A stretch of 64,000 nucleotides of DNA from DATJIG01 sp050260515 (GTDB lineage: Bacteria; Pseudomonadota; Alphaproteobacteria; SMXQ01), in assembly GCA_050260515.1 (NCBI GenBank), contig JBLNCI010000006.1, positions 47,027 through 111,026 on the forward strand, given 5' to 3'. The position numbers and the translations under genes were made by a program. The notes beneath the pieces were generated by a model, which was not told the DNA's origin, did not search any database, and saw only the letters and a list, made by a program, of their open reading frames with translations. Shown here one piece after another: positions 63,915 through 64,000 of the stretch; the first letter of the stretch is position 1; every line of letters begins with the position of its first letter.

Positions 63915-64000
63915 ATGAAGCGGAATCGAACGATGACCAATCGCGCGGTCTCGCGTCGGCCGACGCCCGCCCTCTCCGGCCGCATGAGAAAGAGCACGGC
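63915..64000 (+). CDS. 5' end of a basic protein gene running off the window
   Basis: The ATG at 63915 has a perfect AAAGGAGGTG site eight bases upstream, and the frame 'MKRNRTMTNRAVSRR...' stays open to the edge. The visible 28 residues are Arg-rich, which may be a leader or basic N-terminus. Nothing more can be said. Confidence 0.5.
   Translation, partial: MKRNRTMTNRAVSRRPTPALSGRMRKST

Overview
The window is high-GC DNA from a free-living alphaproteobacterium. The housekeeping run dcd, murA, DUF2948, hisG (short form), hisD, infA, maf, rng, yacG is an alphaproteobacterial arrangement. The abundance of TctC-, TRAP- and iron-type ABC solute receptors fits a metabolically versatile soil or water organism of the Rhodospirillales/Hyphomicrobiales kind. 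Genus cannot be read from the sequence.

Positions 1-8507 are the right-hand end of a podovirus-like prophage: a cut-off virion gene, a strong terminator, T7 gp11/gp12-like tail tubular genes, a small internal-virion-like protein, a T7-type tail fibre, a beta-helix protein, a TylF-type methyltransferase of lower GC, and a lysis cassette (holin-like protein, GH24 endolysin, 3-TM holin). All phage genes are on the + strand. The last one stops 6 bp from the stop of a convergent host 2-hydroxyacid dehydrogenase. No integrase, terminase, portal or repressor lies inside the window.

Positions 8514-17430 hold core genes: the dehydrogenase, tRNA-Thr(GGT), a small basic protein, dcd, murA, DUF2948, hisG-hisD, infA, the overlapping maf-rng pair, yacG and tRNA-Phe(GAA).

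Positions 17475-43135 are mainly transport and accessory metabolism. There are two complete iron-type ABC importers (17543-21603 and 39270-43135), a divergent tripartite tricarboxylate system (TctC at 22040 on the - strand, a fused TctA-TctB at 24138), a TAXI-TRAP pair followed by a beta-hydroxyacid dehydrogenase, and - strand operons for MOSC/dienelactone hydrolase, spermidine synthesis (speD-speE), an FAD oxidase, tsaC and cysQ. A small heat-shock gene carries an FNR/FixK-like box. A cluster of TGTCCCA repeats that can fold into hairpins fills 33995-34168.

Positions 43262-64000 encode two lipoproteins, a periplasmic cyclophilin, a TPR-2OG oxygenase fusion, a drug/metabolite exporter, an orphan ABC receptor, a methyltransferase-glycosyltransferase pair, tRNA-Val(CAC), DUF3108, a phosphoglycolate phosphatase, glmU-glmS (amino-sugar supply for the same peptidoglycan pathway as murA), a succinate-semialdehyde-type dehydrogenase, glutathione reductase, another TctC receptor, an MsbA-like exporter, a Cys-based phosphatase, REP-like hairpin repeats and the 5' end of a further gene.
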